Below are positions 50,996-58,986 of a DNA stretch of 64,000 nt, piece by piece. The stretch's first letter is position 1; the number at the start of each line of letters is the position of its first letter. Made by a program: the position numbers and the translations under genes. Source of the stretch: JASGDN01 sp049841275 (GTDB lineage Bacteria; Chloroflexota; Chloroflexia; Thermomicrobiales; UBA6265); contig JASGDN010000025.1 of assembly GCA_049841275.1 (NCBI GenBank), positions 22,636-86,635 of the forward strand. Direction: 5' to 3'. The notes under the pieces were generated by a model. That model did not search any database and had not been told where the DNA came from. It saw only the letters and a program-made list of their open reading frames with translations.

Positions 50996-51877
50996 CTACA
51001 GGCACTCGCCGCCTTCACCTTCCGCGACGGCCAGTGGCGAGGTCGTGCAGGCCAGGCATCCCTGGTCGCCGCAGTCGAATCCGGACTGGTTGCACCGGCT
51101 GTCCGGATCGAGTTCGTCCTTGCAGTTGCTCCAGTCGCACGAGAGCGTATACCAGCTCCAGCATGCGCCGGTCGTCACGTAGCCCACGGCGCCGTTCGGA
51201 TTGTCGCCCGTGCGCGGATAGCATCCCCATGTCTGGTCCGAGCAATCGTCGATGAAGAGCGATGCGGATGCGAACTCCGCCGGGAGCACATCGTCCTTCT
51301 GGCGCGCGGTGGCGAAGTCGAGGCCTCCTCCCTGATAGCCGGAGAGGATGGACGCGCCATACGTCAGTGCGCCGTTCTTGTCGTCATAGTGAGGGGCGAA
51401 AAGCTCCATCACCGCCACGTCCTCATCGCCGGAGGCCGAACGGGTCACGAGCGCCGCGTTGGGTGGATTGTTCGGGCTGAACCCGAGCCCGTCGAGGAAC
51501 GCCTGGGTGGGAGCGTCGCCAAAGACGCGTTCCGGGCGATCCGAGAAGTAGATCGTGCCGCCAGTGTGCCCTTCGAGGGTGAGCAGATAGGGAGCGCCGC
51601 CACCGGGCGTAGGGGTTGCGTTCGTGTCCGGTGTGGCCGCGTTCGGATTGGGGATGAAGGTGCCGTGCCCGCCTGTCTGCACGAAGAGGAACATTTCCTG
51701 GTTGCCAGATGCTGTGGTGGACGAGGATGCCGGTGTGGCGGCTGGCGTTCCCTGGGCAAGGGCGCTGGCGCCAAGGGCGAAGGTGCTGAGCGCCCCGGCC
51801 CCACTGGCGACTGCGGACCGCCGATTCAGGCGGGTGGCAAGCCCTTTGGAAAGTGTGTCGAAGCGGTTTCGTCCCAT
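50996..51877 (-). CDS. Tat-exported protein with a Cys-rich C-terminus
   Basis: A 293-residue protein. The leader with LNRRSAVASGAGALS is Tat-like, a Thr/Ala/Pro-rich linker follows, and a central domain contains PYLLTLEGHTGGTIYFSDRPER. The last about 80 residues hold 10 cysteines spaced 3-15 apart (CSDQTWGC, SCDWSNC, RCNQSGFDCGDQGCLAC). This suggests disulfides outside the cell or a metal site. No family is recognised for the whole chain. The ATG at 51877 starts the leader. Confidence 0.75.
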   Translation of the reverse strand: MGRNRFDTLSKGLATRLNRRSAVASGAGALSTFALGASALAQGTPAATPASSSTTASGNQEMFLFVQTGGHGTFIPNPNAATPDTNATPTPGGGAPYLLTLEGHTGGTIYFSDRPERVFGDAPTQAFLDGLGFSPNNPPNAALVTRSASGDEDVAVMELFAPHYDDKNGALTYGASILSGYQGGGLDFATARQKDDVLPAEFASASLFIDDCSDQTWGCYPRTGDNPNGAVGYVTTGACWSWYTLSCDWSNCKDELDPDSRCNQSGFDCGDQGCLACTTSPLAVAEGEGGECL

Positions 51878-51938
51878 ATGGCAGCCTTTGAGATGCGTAT
51901 GGCTGGTGTACTGGTCCGGCCCTCCGGCCAGCGGTCCC

Positions 51939-51961
51939 GCCCACCACTATAGTGGGTGGGC
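51939..51961 (-). terminator. Terminator of the YdcZ-type transporter gene
   Basis: GCCCAC-CACTATAGTG-G-GTGGGC folds as a stem with one bulged G around the palindromic CACTATAGTG. It lies 32 bases past the stop at 51993. Confidence 0.65.
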
Positions 51962-51992
51962 ATGGACATGGGAACTGTCGGGATCGCGGCAG

Positions 51993-52532
51993 TCAACCCC
52001 GGCCGCGAATGAGCAACACCCCCGCGATCAGCACGACCACCCCCAGGGCGCGCAGGGGATCGACCGGGCGCTGCGTCAGCCCAAAGGCGCCGATGTGGTC
52101 CAGGACCACTGAGGTCGAGAGTTGGCCGGTCACGACGGCGGCGAGGTAGACCCCGAGTCCGATCCGTTGCCCTGCCCAGGCCGCTGCGATCAGGTATGGG
52201 ATGGACAGGGCGCCGGTGATCAACAGGTGTGGGGCCAGGCCGCGTCCCGCCATGAGCAGCATGGTCACGAAGGCTGCGCCGAGTAGGGCGAAAACCCACC
52301 AGTGGGTGTACGGCGATGGCAAGCGGACTTCGTGAACCCCGCTTGCCAGCAGGACTCCGGTGAGGAGGAGCGCCATGCCGCCCAGCGAGGCAAGCATGGA
52401 GATCCACGTCGCGCCGAGCGGTCCGCGTTCGCTCCGGATGCCGGTGAGGAGCGCCAGCTGGAGCGTGTTCACGCCGCCGGCCAGCAGCGCGACCACGATG
52501 ACCCAGAGATCCGCCAGGCGAAGGGAGTGCAT
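51993..52532 (-). CDS. DMT-family transporter (YdcZ/DUF606 type)
   Basis: A 179-residue membrane protein with five helices: VALLAGGVNTLQLALLTGI at the N-terminus and GQLSTSVVLDHIGAFGLTQRP before a last helix VVVLIAGVLLIRGRG. This matches the half-size DUF606/YdcZ drug/metabolite transporters, which probably work as dimers. The substrate is unknown. The start at 52532 is taken from the family length; there is no strong ribosome site. Confidence 0.82.
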   Translation of the reverse strand: MHSLRLADLWVIVVALLAGGVNTLQLALLTGIRSERGPLGATWISMLASLGGMALLLTGVLLASGVHEVRLPSPYTHWWVFALLGAAFVTMLLMAGRGLAPHLLITGALSIPYLIAAAWAGQRIGLGVYLAAVVTGQLSTSVVLDHIGAFGLTQRPVDPLRALGVVVLIAGVLLIRGRG

Positions 52533-52587
52533 GGGGCATGTCCGTGAATGGCAACGACGATGAGACCGGTTTGGGCGAGTGACACGG

Positions 52588-52615
52588 AAAAGGGCCGGAA
52601 CCGACGCTCCGACCC
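52588..52615 (-). terminator. Terminator of solute-binding protein copy 5
   Basis: On the minus strand an 8-bp stem GGGTCGGA/TCCGGCCC (one G-T pair, 8-base loop) is followed by TTTTCC, 48 bases past the stop at 52663. This is the classic intrinsic form. Confidence 0.7.
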
Positions 52616-52662
52616 CTCTCCGATCTCGATCCGGTTTGGTACCCGGGGCGGCCGACGGCCGG

Positions 52663-54567
52663 CTACGAGCGGGTGCCGTTCCAGTTGGCGATGTTCCAGT
52701 ACAGCAATTCGAACGGGCCGTAGCCGATGTTCTCTTCGGTGATCCACTTCGCCATCGAGAACTTCTCTCCGACATCCACCAGCGGGATCACGGCGTGGTC
52801 GGTGATGAGGATGTCGTTCAGCTGGATCAGCTGCTGGCGCAGCTTCTCGGCATCGACTTCAACCTTCGCCTGCTCGAAGACCTTGTCGTAGTCCGGGTTC
52901 ACATACCGGTAGACATTCCCCTTCGCCCAGGAATTCTCCTTCTGCGCCACGTTCTCATTGTTCGGACCGGCGTACCAGTCTTCCATCAGGGTGATTGGCA
53001 GCGGCGAACCGGCTCCACGCTGGTGCATGTTCATGTCGTAGTACATGTGCAGGCTGTTCTGGTCGTTGCCGGCGCTGCTGTCGAAGTAGATGCCGCCGTC
53101 GATCTGCATGAGCTCGACGCCGATCCCGACATCCTCCAGGTTCTTCTTGACGATGGCTTGCATCTTCTGGCGAACCTGGTTGACCGTAGTGGCGTAGGAG
53201 ATTTTCAGCTCAACGCCATCCTTCGACCGCTTGTCGCCGCTCCAGCCAGCGCCGTCGAGGATCTGCTTCGCCTTGTCCTGGTTAAACTCCCAGGCGGTGG
53301 CGGTCGTCGGCGACTTCAGCGCCGGGATGCCGGAGATGAGGCTGTTGCTGGCGGCCTCGCCCTGATCAGCGAAGAAGAGCTGCTTGGCGATCAGATCGCG
53401 GTCGATCGCGGTCGCTATCGCCTCGCGCACGGCGGGATCGCTCAGGCGTGGATTGGGCGTGCCGACGTGTGAGCGCTGCCCGTCCACCTCGGTGTCCGGA
53501 TCGGAGAAGTTGAGGTGCAGGCGTTCGGCGTAGACACCCGGGTAGACGACGAACTTGCCCGGGCTGCTGTCGGACTGGAGGCTGCCGAGCAATTCCGGCT
53601 CCAGCTGGGTGAACCAGGCGAAGTCGTATTCCCCTGTCTGGAGGACGGCGCGTGCTGCGGAGACCGCATCGCCGCCGCCCTTGAGGTTGATCTTGCTGAA
53701 CCACGGCTTGTTCGGCTCGCGATAGTTGTCGTTCGGGACGTAGGTTGCCGAATCGTTCGGGCTGAACGACTCGACCTTGTATGGCCCGGTACCGATTGGG
53801 CTCAGGCGGAAGGCATCGGATGCCTCCTGGCCCTTGCCATCGAGCACGTGCTTCGGATAGATCGAACCGACGCTGGACCCGGTGAAGGGGACGAACCAGA
53901 CCGGCGTTGGGCTATTGAAGGTCACTACCGCCGTTGTGTCATCCGGCGTGTCGATCGACTTGATGGCGTTCCAGACGCCCGAGGATGTAGAGGCGTTGGC
54001 GGTGTCCATGATCCATTGCCACGTGTACTGGACATCGGCAGACGTGAACGGTTCGCCGTCGCTCCAGGTCACGCCCGAGAGCAGCTTGAAGGTGACGACG
54101 CTGGAATCGGCGTTGATGCCGCCATTCGCCTGTGACGGGACTTCGGTGAGCAGCGTCGGGATGAGCAGGCTGTCGGCGGAATAGTGCATCAGTGGTTCGA
54201 GAATCAACTGACCAGCGAGGATATCCTTGTCACCGCTGGCGGTGTGGATGCCCATCTGCGTGGGAGCCTGCCACTGCAGCAGCTTCAGTTCGCCGCCACC
54301 GCCGCGCGTCTGGCCATCGGTGCCACTCGACGGCGCGGTGGTGGCGCCCATGCCGCTGCCCGAGGCGGCTGGCGATGCGCCAGGCGAGGTGACGGCGGTC
54401 GCATCCTGGGCGGCAACGCCTTGGGCGAGGAATGCCGCCGTGGTCGCCGACACGCCAAGGCCGATCGTCGCCTCGACGAAGCGGCGGCGTGAGATCGCGC
54501 CCGCCTTGAACGCATCATAGAGCGACTGGAGCGGACCGGATGGGACAGGTGTGGTATCGCGGGACAT
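52663..54567 (-). CDS. Family 5 ABC solute-binding protein, copy 5
   Basis: A 634-residue SBP_bac_5 protein with Tat-like ISRRRFVEATIGLG, GELKLLQWQAPTQM, VTWSDGEPFTSADVQYTW, LSPIGTGPYKVESF, LSDPAVREAIATAIDRD and the C-terminal YWNIANWN. GGAAGGGG before ATG 54567 supports the start. It has the same plan as the other four complete copies, ending in its own terminator. Confidence 0.93.
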   Translation of the reverse strand: MSRDTTPVPSGPLQSLYDAFKAGAISRRRFVEATIGLGVSATTAAFLAQGVAAQDATAVTSPGASPAASGSGMGATTAPSSGTDGQTRGGGGELKLLQWQAPTQMGIHTASGDKDILAGQLILEPLMHYSADSLLIPTLLTEVPSQANGGINADSSVVTFKLLSGVTWSDGEPFTSADVQYTWQWIMDTANASTSSGVWNAIKSIDTPDDTTAVVTFNSPTPVWFVPFTGSSVGSIYPKHVLDGKGQEASDAFRLSPIGTGPYKVESFSPNDSATYVPNDNYREPNKPWFSKINLKGGGDAVSAARAVLQTGEYDFAWFTQLEPELLGSLQSDSSPGKFVVYPGVYAERLHLNFSDPDTEVDGQRSHVGTPNPRLSDPAVREAIATAIDRDLIAKQLFFADQGEAASNSLISGIPALKSPTTATAWEFNQDKAKQILDGAGWSGDKRSKDGVELKISYATTVNQVRQKMQAIVKKNLEDVGIGVELMQIDGGIYFDSSAGNDQNSLHMYYDMNMHQRGAGSPLPITLMEDWYAGPNNENVAQKENSWAKGNVYRYVNPDYDKVFEQAKVEVDAEKLRQQLIQLNDILITDHAVIPLVDVGEKFSMAKWITEENIGYGPFELLYWNIANWNGTRS

Positions 54568-54865
54568 GGAGACCCCTTCCTGGGAGTGATACAAACTTGC
54601 CCCTCCGACCACAGGTGCGTGGCGCTGGTAGGGTGCGACGGCTGACGACGATGCGTCCCTATGGTCCGATCCGGCACCAGACTGGTGAGGCCGATGTGCG
54701 ACACCATATGGATGAATCGTTTGGCATTCTAGCGCACATTCGTCCTGGCGATGTTGGACGAATTCGCCGATCCTCTCGTTCAATTGGTTGAATGCATGCC
54801 GGACCAGCACGGACAATGGAAGAATTGACCGTGGGACGAGGATATCCGTGAGGGGAGAAGCTATC
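54568..54865. other. Divergent intergenic gap
   Basis: 298 bases with no gene I can support. It must carry promoters for SBP copy 5 (minus) and the exported protein (plus). The only visible structure is TTCAA-TTGG-TTGAA at 54779-54792, a 5-bp dyad that could be an operator. Confidence 0.4.
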
Positions 54866-55555
54866 GTGAAGCATCGGATCGTGACGTTCTGTATGGCCGG
54901 CCTGCTGGCGGCGATGGCGGTGATGCATCCCGTTGCTGGGACGGGAGCCGCCCCGGCTTCCCGCTCGGGCAATACCCATTCGCCGTGCTCGTTGCCGCTG
55001 GTGATGGCGACACCCGTAGCCTCGCCGGTCGCGGCGACGCCGGTTGTGGGGGGTGCGGAGGCCGGGACAGAACGCCTCGCCGGCTTGCTGGGCGGCTCGC
55101 TCGATTCGTGGGTCGCTGCCTACGGTGAGGGCGGCGACGGTTCGACTGAGAGCACGCAGGTCTACCTGTGGAAAGGGTGCGGGCCCGGTTCGCAGACAAC
55201 CTTCGCCAATGGCGTTGCAGTCTGGATCAGCCTCTGGTCGCACCGCCCCGAGGATATTGCTGCCGGCAAGGCAAGCGAGTCGGACGATCAGAACTGGTCG
55301 CAGGACGATGCGCTCGTGATCGCGAAGAAGCTTCTGCCGTCCGACGCCGTGCTGGAGAAGCCCACGACGACTGACCAAGGCAATATCAAGATTCACGGCA
55401 CCAGTGCGATCATGAGCGAGGATGTCGGGTGGGACACCTATGGGATTGCGGGGGTCAGTTCGACACCCGGTGAGTTCGAGATCCTGATGACCCTGGACCC
55501 GGATGGCAGGGTCTACGAACTGGACGTCGCCCTCCGTGGGTACACCGTCGGGTAG
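54866..55555 (+). CDS. Exported protein of unknown function
   Basis: A 229-residue protein from a GTG at 54866 (GGGGAGAAG upstream). The N-terminus KHRIVTFCMAGLLAAMAVMH is a Sec-type signal, followed by an Ala/Pro/Val linker of about 40 residues. The mature half contains a globular region with LDSWVAAYGEG and AKKLLPSDAVLEKP. It has no recognised domain. It may be an extracytoplasmic small protein; an in-frame ATG 26 codons earlier reads as non-coding. Confidence 0.7.
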   Translation: MKHRIVTFCMAGLLAAMAVMHPVAGTGAAPASRSGNTHSPCSLPLVMATPVASPVAATPVVGGAEAGTERLAGLLGGSLDSWVAAYGEGGDGSTESTQVYLWKGCGPGSQTTFANGVAVWISLWSHRPEDIAAGKASESDDQNWSQDDALVIAKKLLPSDAVLEKPTTTDQGNIKIHGTSAIMSEDVGWDTYGIAGVSSTPGEFEILMTLDPDGRVYELDVALRGYTVG

Positions 55556-55641
55556 TGAGCAAAGAGGAGGGGGGTGAAGGGAGCATGCGTGTTCGAGCCG
55601 CCGTGCTCCCGGCTCTCTTGCTTTGCGTCCCCTATCTCCCG

Positions 55642-56400
55642 CTAGCCGCGTCCGATCCAGGGCATCTTCTCGGCGGAGATGGTCAGCGTGTCGATCGTGG
55701 CGCCGCGCGGCAGGCTCGCCATGAAGAGCACCGCGCGCCCGACCTCGTTGACATCGAAGGTCGGCTCCACGGCCAGGTCGCCATTTGCCTGCATGATGCC
55801 CTTGCCCATGCGTGCGGTCATCTCCGTACCCGCATTTCCGACATCGAACTGGCTGCAGGTGATGTCCCACGGGCGTCCATCCAGCGAAATCGATTTGGTG
55901 AGGCCGGAGATGGCGTGTTTCGTGGCGGTGTAGGCCACGGAATGCGGGCGTGGGACGTGGGCAGAGATCGATCCATTGTTGATGATGCGTCCGCCCTGTG
56001 GGTCCTGGGCTCTCATCTGGCGGAAGGCCGCCGCCGCGCACAGGAATGACCCGGTCAGGTTCACCGCGACGACCTCGTTCCACGTCGCGATGTCCGTTTC
56101 GTCGACGGCACCCCCGCCGCCCATACCTGCATTGTTCACCAGGACATCGATGCGCCTCCACTGCGCCACGACCTGGGCGAACAATGCCTCGACGGCGGCG
56201 GGGTCTGTGACGTCGGTCGGGATCACGAGGGCGGAGCCGGCGGTGGCGCTCGTCACGCTTTCCTGCAATGCGGCTTCCCGGCGTCCTGCAAGGGCGACGC
56301 GAAAGCCGCCGCCGAGCAATGCCCGGGCGATGGCGCGTCCGATGCCGGAACCGGCTCCGGTGACGATGGCGACAGGACTGGAATTCGGGGATATGGACAT
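55642..56400 (-). CDS. Short-chain dehydrogenase/reductase (SDR)
   Basis: A 252-residue classical SDR: TGAGSGIG at residues 14-21, NNAG at 89-92, Ser144, and catalytic Tyr157-X3-Lys161 in YTATK. It is an NAD(P)-dependent oxidoreductase with unknown substrate. AGGAG lies 5 bases before ATG 56400. A 46-residue membrane peptide gene lies 120 bases upstream in the same direction. Between its stop and the plus gene is an imperfect long stem (GCAAAG/CTTTGC plus GGGAGCA/TGCTCCC, 55559-55632) that may act as a shared terminator. Confidence 0.9.
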   Translation of the reverse strand: MSISPNSSPVAIVTGAGSGIGRAIARALLGGGFRVALAGRREAALQESVTSATAGSALVIPTDVTDPAAVEALFAQVVAQWRRIDVLVNNAGMGGGGAVDETDIATWNEVVAVNLTGSFLCAAAAFRQMRAQDPQGGRIINNGSISAHVPRPHSVAYTATKHAISGLTKSISLDGRPWDITCSQFDVGNAGTEMTARMGKGIMQANGDLAVEPTFDVNEVGRAVLFMASLPRGATIDTLTISAEKMPWIGRG

Positions 56401-56519
56401 GGACGCTCCTGCGCGGCGATCGGGGCGTGCCCGGGTAAACATGACACTGTCAGTATCGACGCCGGGCGTCATCGCGCAAGGGGGAGGGTCCGCGTCGAGG
56501 CATGCGCGGAAGTGTGTCG

Positions 56520-56660
56520 CTACAGGAGGCGGAGAAGCGCGAAGATGATGACCCAGATCACAGCCCCGACGATCGCGGCGGCGATGGCGGCAACGAATGC
56601 GCCTGGGCGATCTGGATCTTCCACAGGTGCGAACCAATCGGGTGAAAGGTGGTTGAGCAT
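56520..56660 (-). CDS. 46-residue membrane peptide
   Basis: A short gene: ATG 56660 to TAG 56520. The peptide begins with MLNHLSPDWFAPVEDPDRPG and ends in one Ala/Ile/Val-rich helix (about residues 20-44). AAGGGA is 8 bases upstream. It has its own near-consensus promoter (next entry), which makes chance unlikely. No function is assigned; it is a typical single-span regulator or anchor size. Confidence 0.7.
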   Translation of the reverse strand: MLNHLSPDWFAPVEDPDRPGAFVAAIAAAIVGAVIWVIIFALLRLL

Positions 56661-56710
56661 GGCCGGTCCCTTGTGAGGATAGAAGTGTGTACAGACAAAA
56701 ATACCCCATC

Positions 56711-56739
56711 AGTATAGGACCTGTTGGTGTAATTGTCTA
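56711..56739 (-). promoter_or_regulatory. Sigma70-like promoter of the 46-residue gene
   Basis: On the minus strand: -35 TAGACA (56739-56734), a 17-base spacer and -10 TATACT (56716-56711), about 50 bases before the ATG. Upstream of it a dyad TTACGG-GA-CCGTAA at 56757-56770 could be an operator. The remainder of the gap 56661-56960 has no gene. Confidence 0.75.
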
Positions 56740-56879
56740 GTACTTTATCTGTGATATTACGGGACCGTAACTCGATACGCGGCAAGAATGCAGGACTTTG
56801 GGTGGGTGCCTGGGGGTGGGGGAGCCTCGTAAGGGCAGCCGGCAAGATGCCTGTCGGGATCGGCAAGGCGTCCATCCGG

Positions 56880-56918
56880 ACGAAGGGCCGGAGGCCTCTG
56901 TGGCTTCTGCCCCTTCGT
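56880..56918 (-). terminator. Terminator of the hydroxyacid dehydrogenase gene
   Basis: An 8-bp stem ACGAAGGG/CCCTTCGT around a loop that itself holds GAGGCCTC. It lies 42 bases past the stop at 56961. Confidence 0.6.
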
Positions 56919-56960
56919 GATCGGATTTTCCATCCCAGGGGGAAGGTGCCAGCACGGAGA

Positions 56961-57938
56961 TCAGCCGAGGAGGTCCGCTGATGCGAAGGCGTTGGCTGGC
57001 CGGCCCGTTGCCAGGAACTGCGCAATCTGGTCGCGCACGGTTTCCCACGCCCGCTCGTCGCCGCGTTCGACCGCGCCGCCGACGTGAGGCGTGAGCAGCA
57101 GGTTTGGCGCATCCCAGAGGGAATGATCCGTTGGCAATGGTTCCGGATCGGTGACATCCAGCCCGGCACGGAGTCGACCACTTGTCAGTTCGGCCAGCAG
57201 CGCATTGGTGTCGACGATCGGACCGCGTGCTGCATTGATCAGCACGGCCCCGTCTGGCATCCGGGAGAGGAACCCGGCATTCACCAGTCCGGTGGTTGCA
57301 ACGGTTTGCGGAACCATGATTACGACGGCGTCATGGACAGGCAGCAGGTCCGGCAGATCCTCCATCGTGCGGACGCCGGCCCGCGCGTGCCGCCCGACCA
57401 GGGTCACGCTGGCATCGCAGGCAAGGAGACGGCGCTGGAGTTGGGTGGCCAGGTCGCCCGCGCCCACGATCAGGACACGCTTCTCCTGCAGGCCGTCGCT
57501 GCGGATGCGGTCCCAGGTGTGGGTCTCCTGCTGGCGAACGTAGCGCGGGAAGTCGCGGAAGATCGAGAGCAGCGCGGTCAGCGCCCATTCGGCGGTCGCG
57601 CCACCATGGGCTCCACGCGCGTTCGAGAGGATGACGCCTGGCGGGACCTTGCCCAGCCAGTTGTTCACACCCGCGCTGAGGGTCTGGATCAGCTTGAGAT
57701 TGGGCAGGCTTTCCGGGAAGCCCTCCAGGTCCTGCGTGGTGTTCGCGCCGCCGGAGACCAGGATGCTCGCCTTCGCCGCGCCATCGGGCAGCGGCTCGCC
57801 GCGCGTGTAGGCGAGGATGCGCACGTTCGGCAGCGTCTTCAGCACGTCGGCGGGTGACGATGCGTTTTTTGAGGCATGCCCGACATAGGCGTCGCTTGCC
57901 GGGATCAGGATCGTCGTTGTGGTCGGAGATGTGGTCAC
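56961..57938 (-). CDS. D-2-hydroxyacid dehydrogenase (NAD-dependent)
   Basis: A 325-residue member of the D-isomer 2-hydroxyacid dehydrogenase family. The NAD-binding loop is VLIVGAGDLATQLQRRL, with the catalytic Arg in INAARGPIVD, Glu in DVTDPEPLP and His in LLTPHVGG. It reduces an alpha-keto acid (or oxidises the hydroxy acid); the substrate is not readable. The start is a GTG at 57938 with AAGGAG 8 bases before it. A longer frame above has no similarity. Confidence 0.9.
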   Translation of the reverse strand: MTTSPTTTTILIPASDAYVGHASKNASSPADVLKTLPNVRILAYTRGEPLPDGAAKASILVSGGANTTQDLEGFPESLPNLKLIQTLSAGVNNWLGKVPPGVILSNARGAHGGATAEWALTALLSIFRDFPRYVRQQETHTWDRIRSDGLQEKRVLIVGAGDLATQLQRRLLACDASVTLVGRHARAGVRTMEDLPDLLPVHDAVVIMVPQTVATTGLVNAGFLSRMPDGAVLINAARGPIVDTNALLAELTSGRLRAGLDVTDPEPLPTDHSLWDAPNLLLTPHVGGAVERGDERAWETVRDQIAQFLATGRPANAFASADLLG

Positions 57939-58194
57939 CGTGAGGGCTCCTTCGCGCGAATGGATGTACTTACGCTGCCTGCCAGTGTGCCAGATGCGTC
58001 CGGTGCTGGCGGGTTTGGGGTATCGGGATCTTGGCGACGGATTGGGCGTATGGCACGAGCGGATCGGTCCTCGGTCATCTGACAATCCAATGCACGAGGA
58101 GACCTGTCCGATGGCGGATCAGGGCTACGGGGTATGAGGGGTGGCGGTGCTGGCGTCCCTGGCATCACGTCGGACCTGATCGTCACCTCCCACC

Positions 58195-58635
58195 TCATGC
58201 ATCCCTAGCGACCAGCTCTACCTCGAAGCCGTCGGCATCGGTCAGGTAGGTCGCGTAGTAGCCCGCTTCCCCGGCGGACGGTGCGATGCGTTCGCGCAGC
58301 GTCCAGCCGTGCTCTTGCGCGTGTTGCGTCAAGTGTTCGACGTGCTCGCGGCTTCCGCCCCGGAAGGCCAGGTGATTCAGGCCCGGACGATGCCGGTCGT
58401 GTGGAATGGCGAGCATGTCCGGAGACTGCTCGATCACGATGTACGTGCCGGTTTCCTCGTGCCTCCAGCTGACGCCGTTCCGGAACGCCTGGAACGGTGT
58501 GTATCCCAACGCCGCCAGCAACCACTCCCATGCGGCTGTCGCCCGCCCGAAATCCGGCACCCATAGCTCGATGTGGTGGATCGCGCCTGTGAGGTTGGTC
58601 TCGGGATCGTGCGGGATATCGATCGGATCCGGCAT
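58195..58635 (-). CDS. VOC-family (glyoxalase-fold) protein
   Basis: A 146-residue vicinal-oxygen-chelate protein: AIHHIELWVPDFGRATAAWEW, GLNHLAFRGGSREHVEHL and YLTDADGFEVELV. His and Glu at the paired betaalphabetabetabeta edges form a possible metal site. The reaction is unknown. AAGGAGG precedes the ATG at 58635. The 351-base gap to nrdJ (58636-58986) holds the nrdJ promoter, the NrdR box and nothing else I can support. Confidence 0.88.
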   Translation of the reverse strand: MPDPIDIPHDPETNLTGAIHHIELWVPDFGRATAAWEWLLAALGYTPFQAFRNGVSWRHEETGTYIVIEQSPDMLAIPHDRHRPGLNHLAFRGGSREHVEHLTQHAQEHGWTLRERIAPSAGEAGYYATYLTDADGFEVELVARDA

Positions 58636-58894
58636 AGGGGCCTCCTTGTGGCGCGAAGCTATGCGCGCTGGTTGTTATGACGAATTGGGTCGGCGCAAGC
58701 TGGTTGTCCGGGTGTCGATCCGTGGATGGAATTGTGCCACTGGGGCACGGGACGGTTCCTGCCCGGGGGCGCTTCCGGATGCGAACGTCCCGGCTGATTC
58801 GCGCTATCGGAGCCGGGACCACACGACATGTACGTACACGCTTTGTGCGGCGGTGACAACGCCGTCACAGATTTGCGTGTTTGTTCACAAAGGG

Positions 58895-58950
58895 TTTACG
58901 GATACCTCAGATGTGGGATAATAGGAGGGTGATGACACTATATGTAGTGT
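58895..58950 (+). promoter_or_regulatory. nrdJ promoter and NrdR box
   Basis: A perfect match to the NrdR consensus, ACACTATATGTAGTGT at 58935-58950, lies 36 bases before the nrdJ start. A candidate promoter precedes it: TTTACG (58895-58900), 16 bases, GATAAT (58917-58922). The usual second box about 31 bases away is not clear (only a weak partial at 58904-58919). Confidence 0.8.
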
Positions 58951-58986
58951 GGCGTTCGCCCCGGTTGCACGATTGCTGGAGCCAGT

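Noticed and set aside
58735..58745. GCCACTGG near a GC-rich stem, resembling a piece of a cobalamin riboswitch ahead of a B12-dependent enzyme
   Set aside because: The other conserved B12-box segments (such as AGTCAGGA-ACCTGCC) are missing on both strands.
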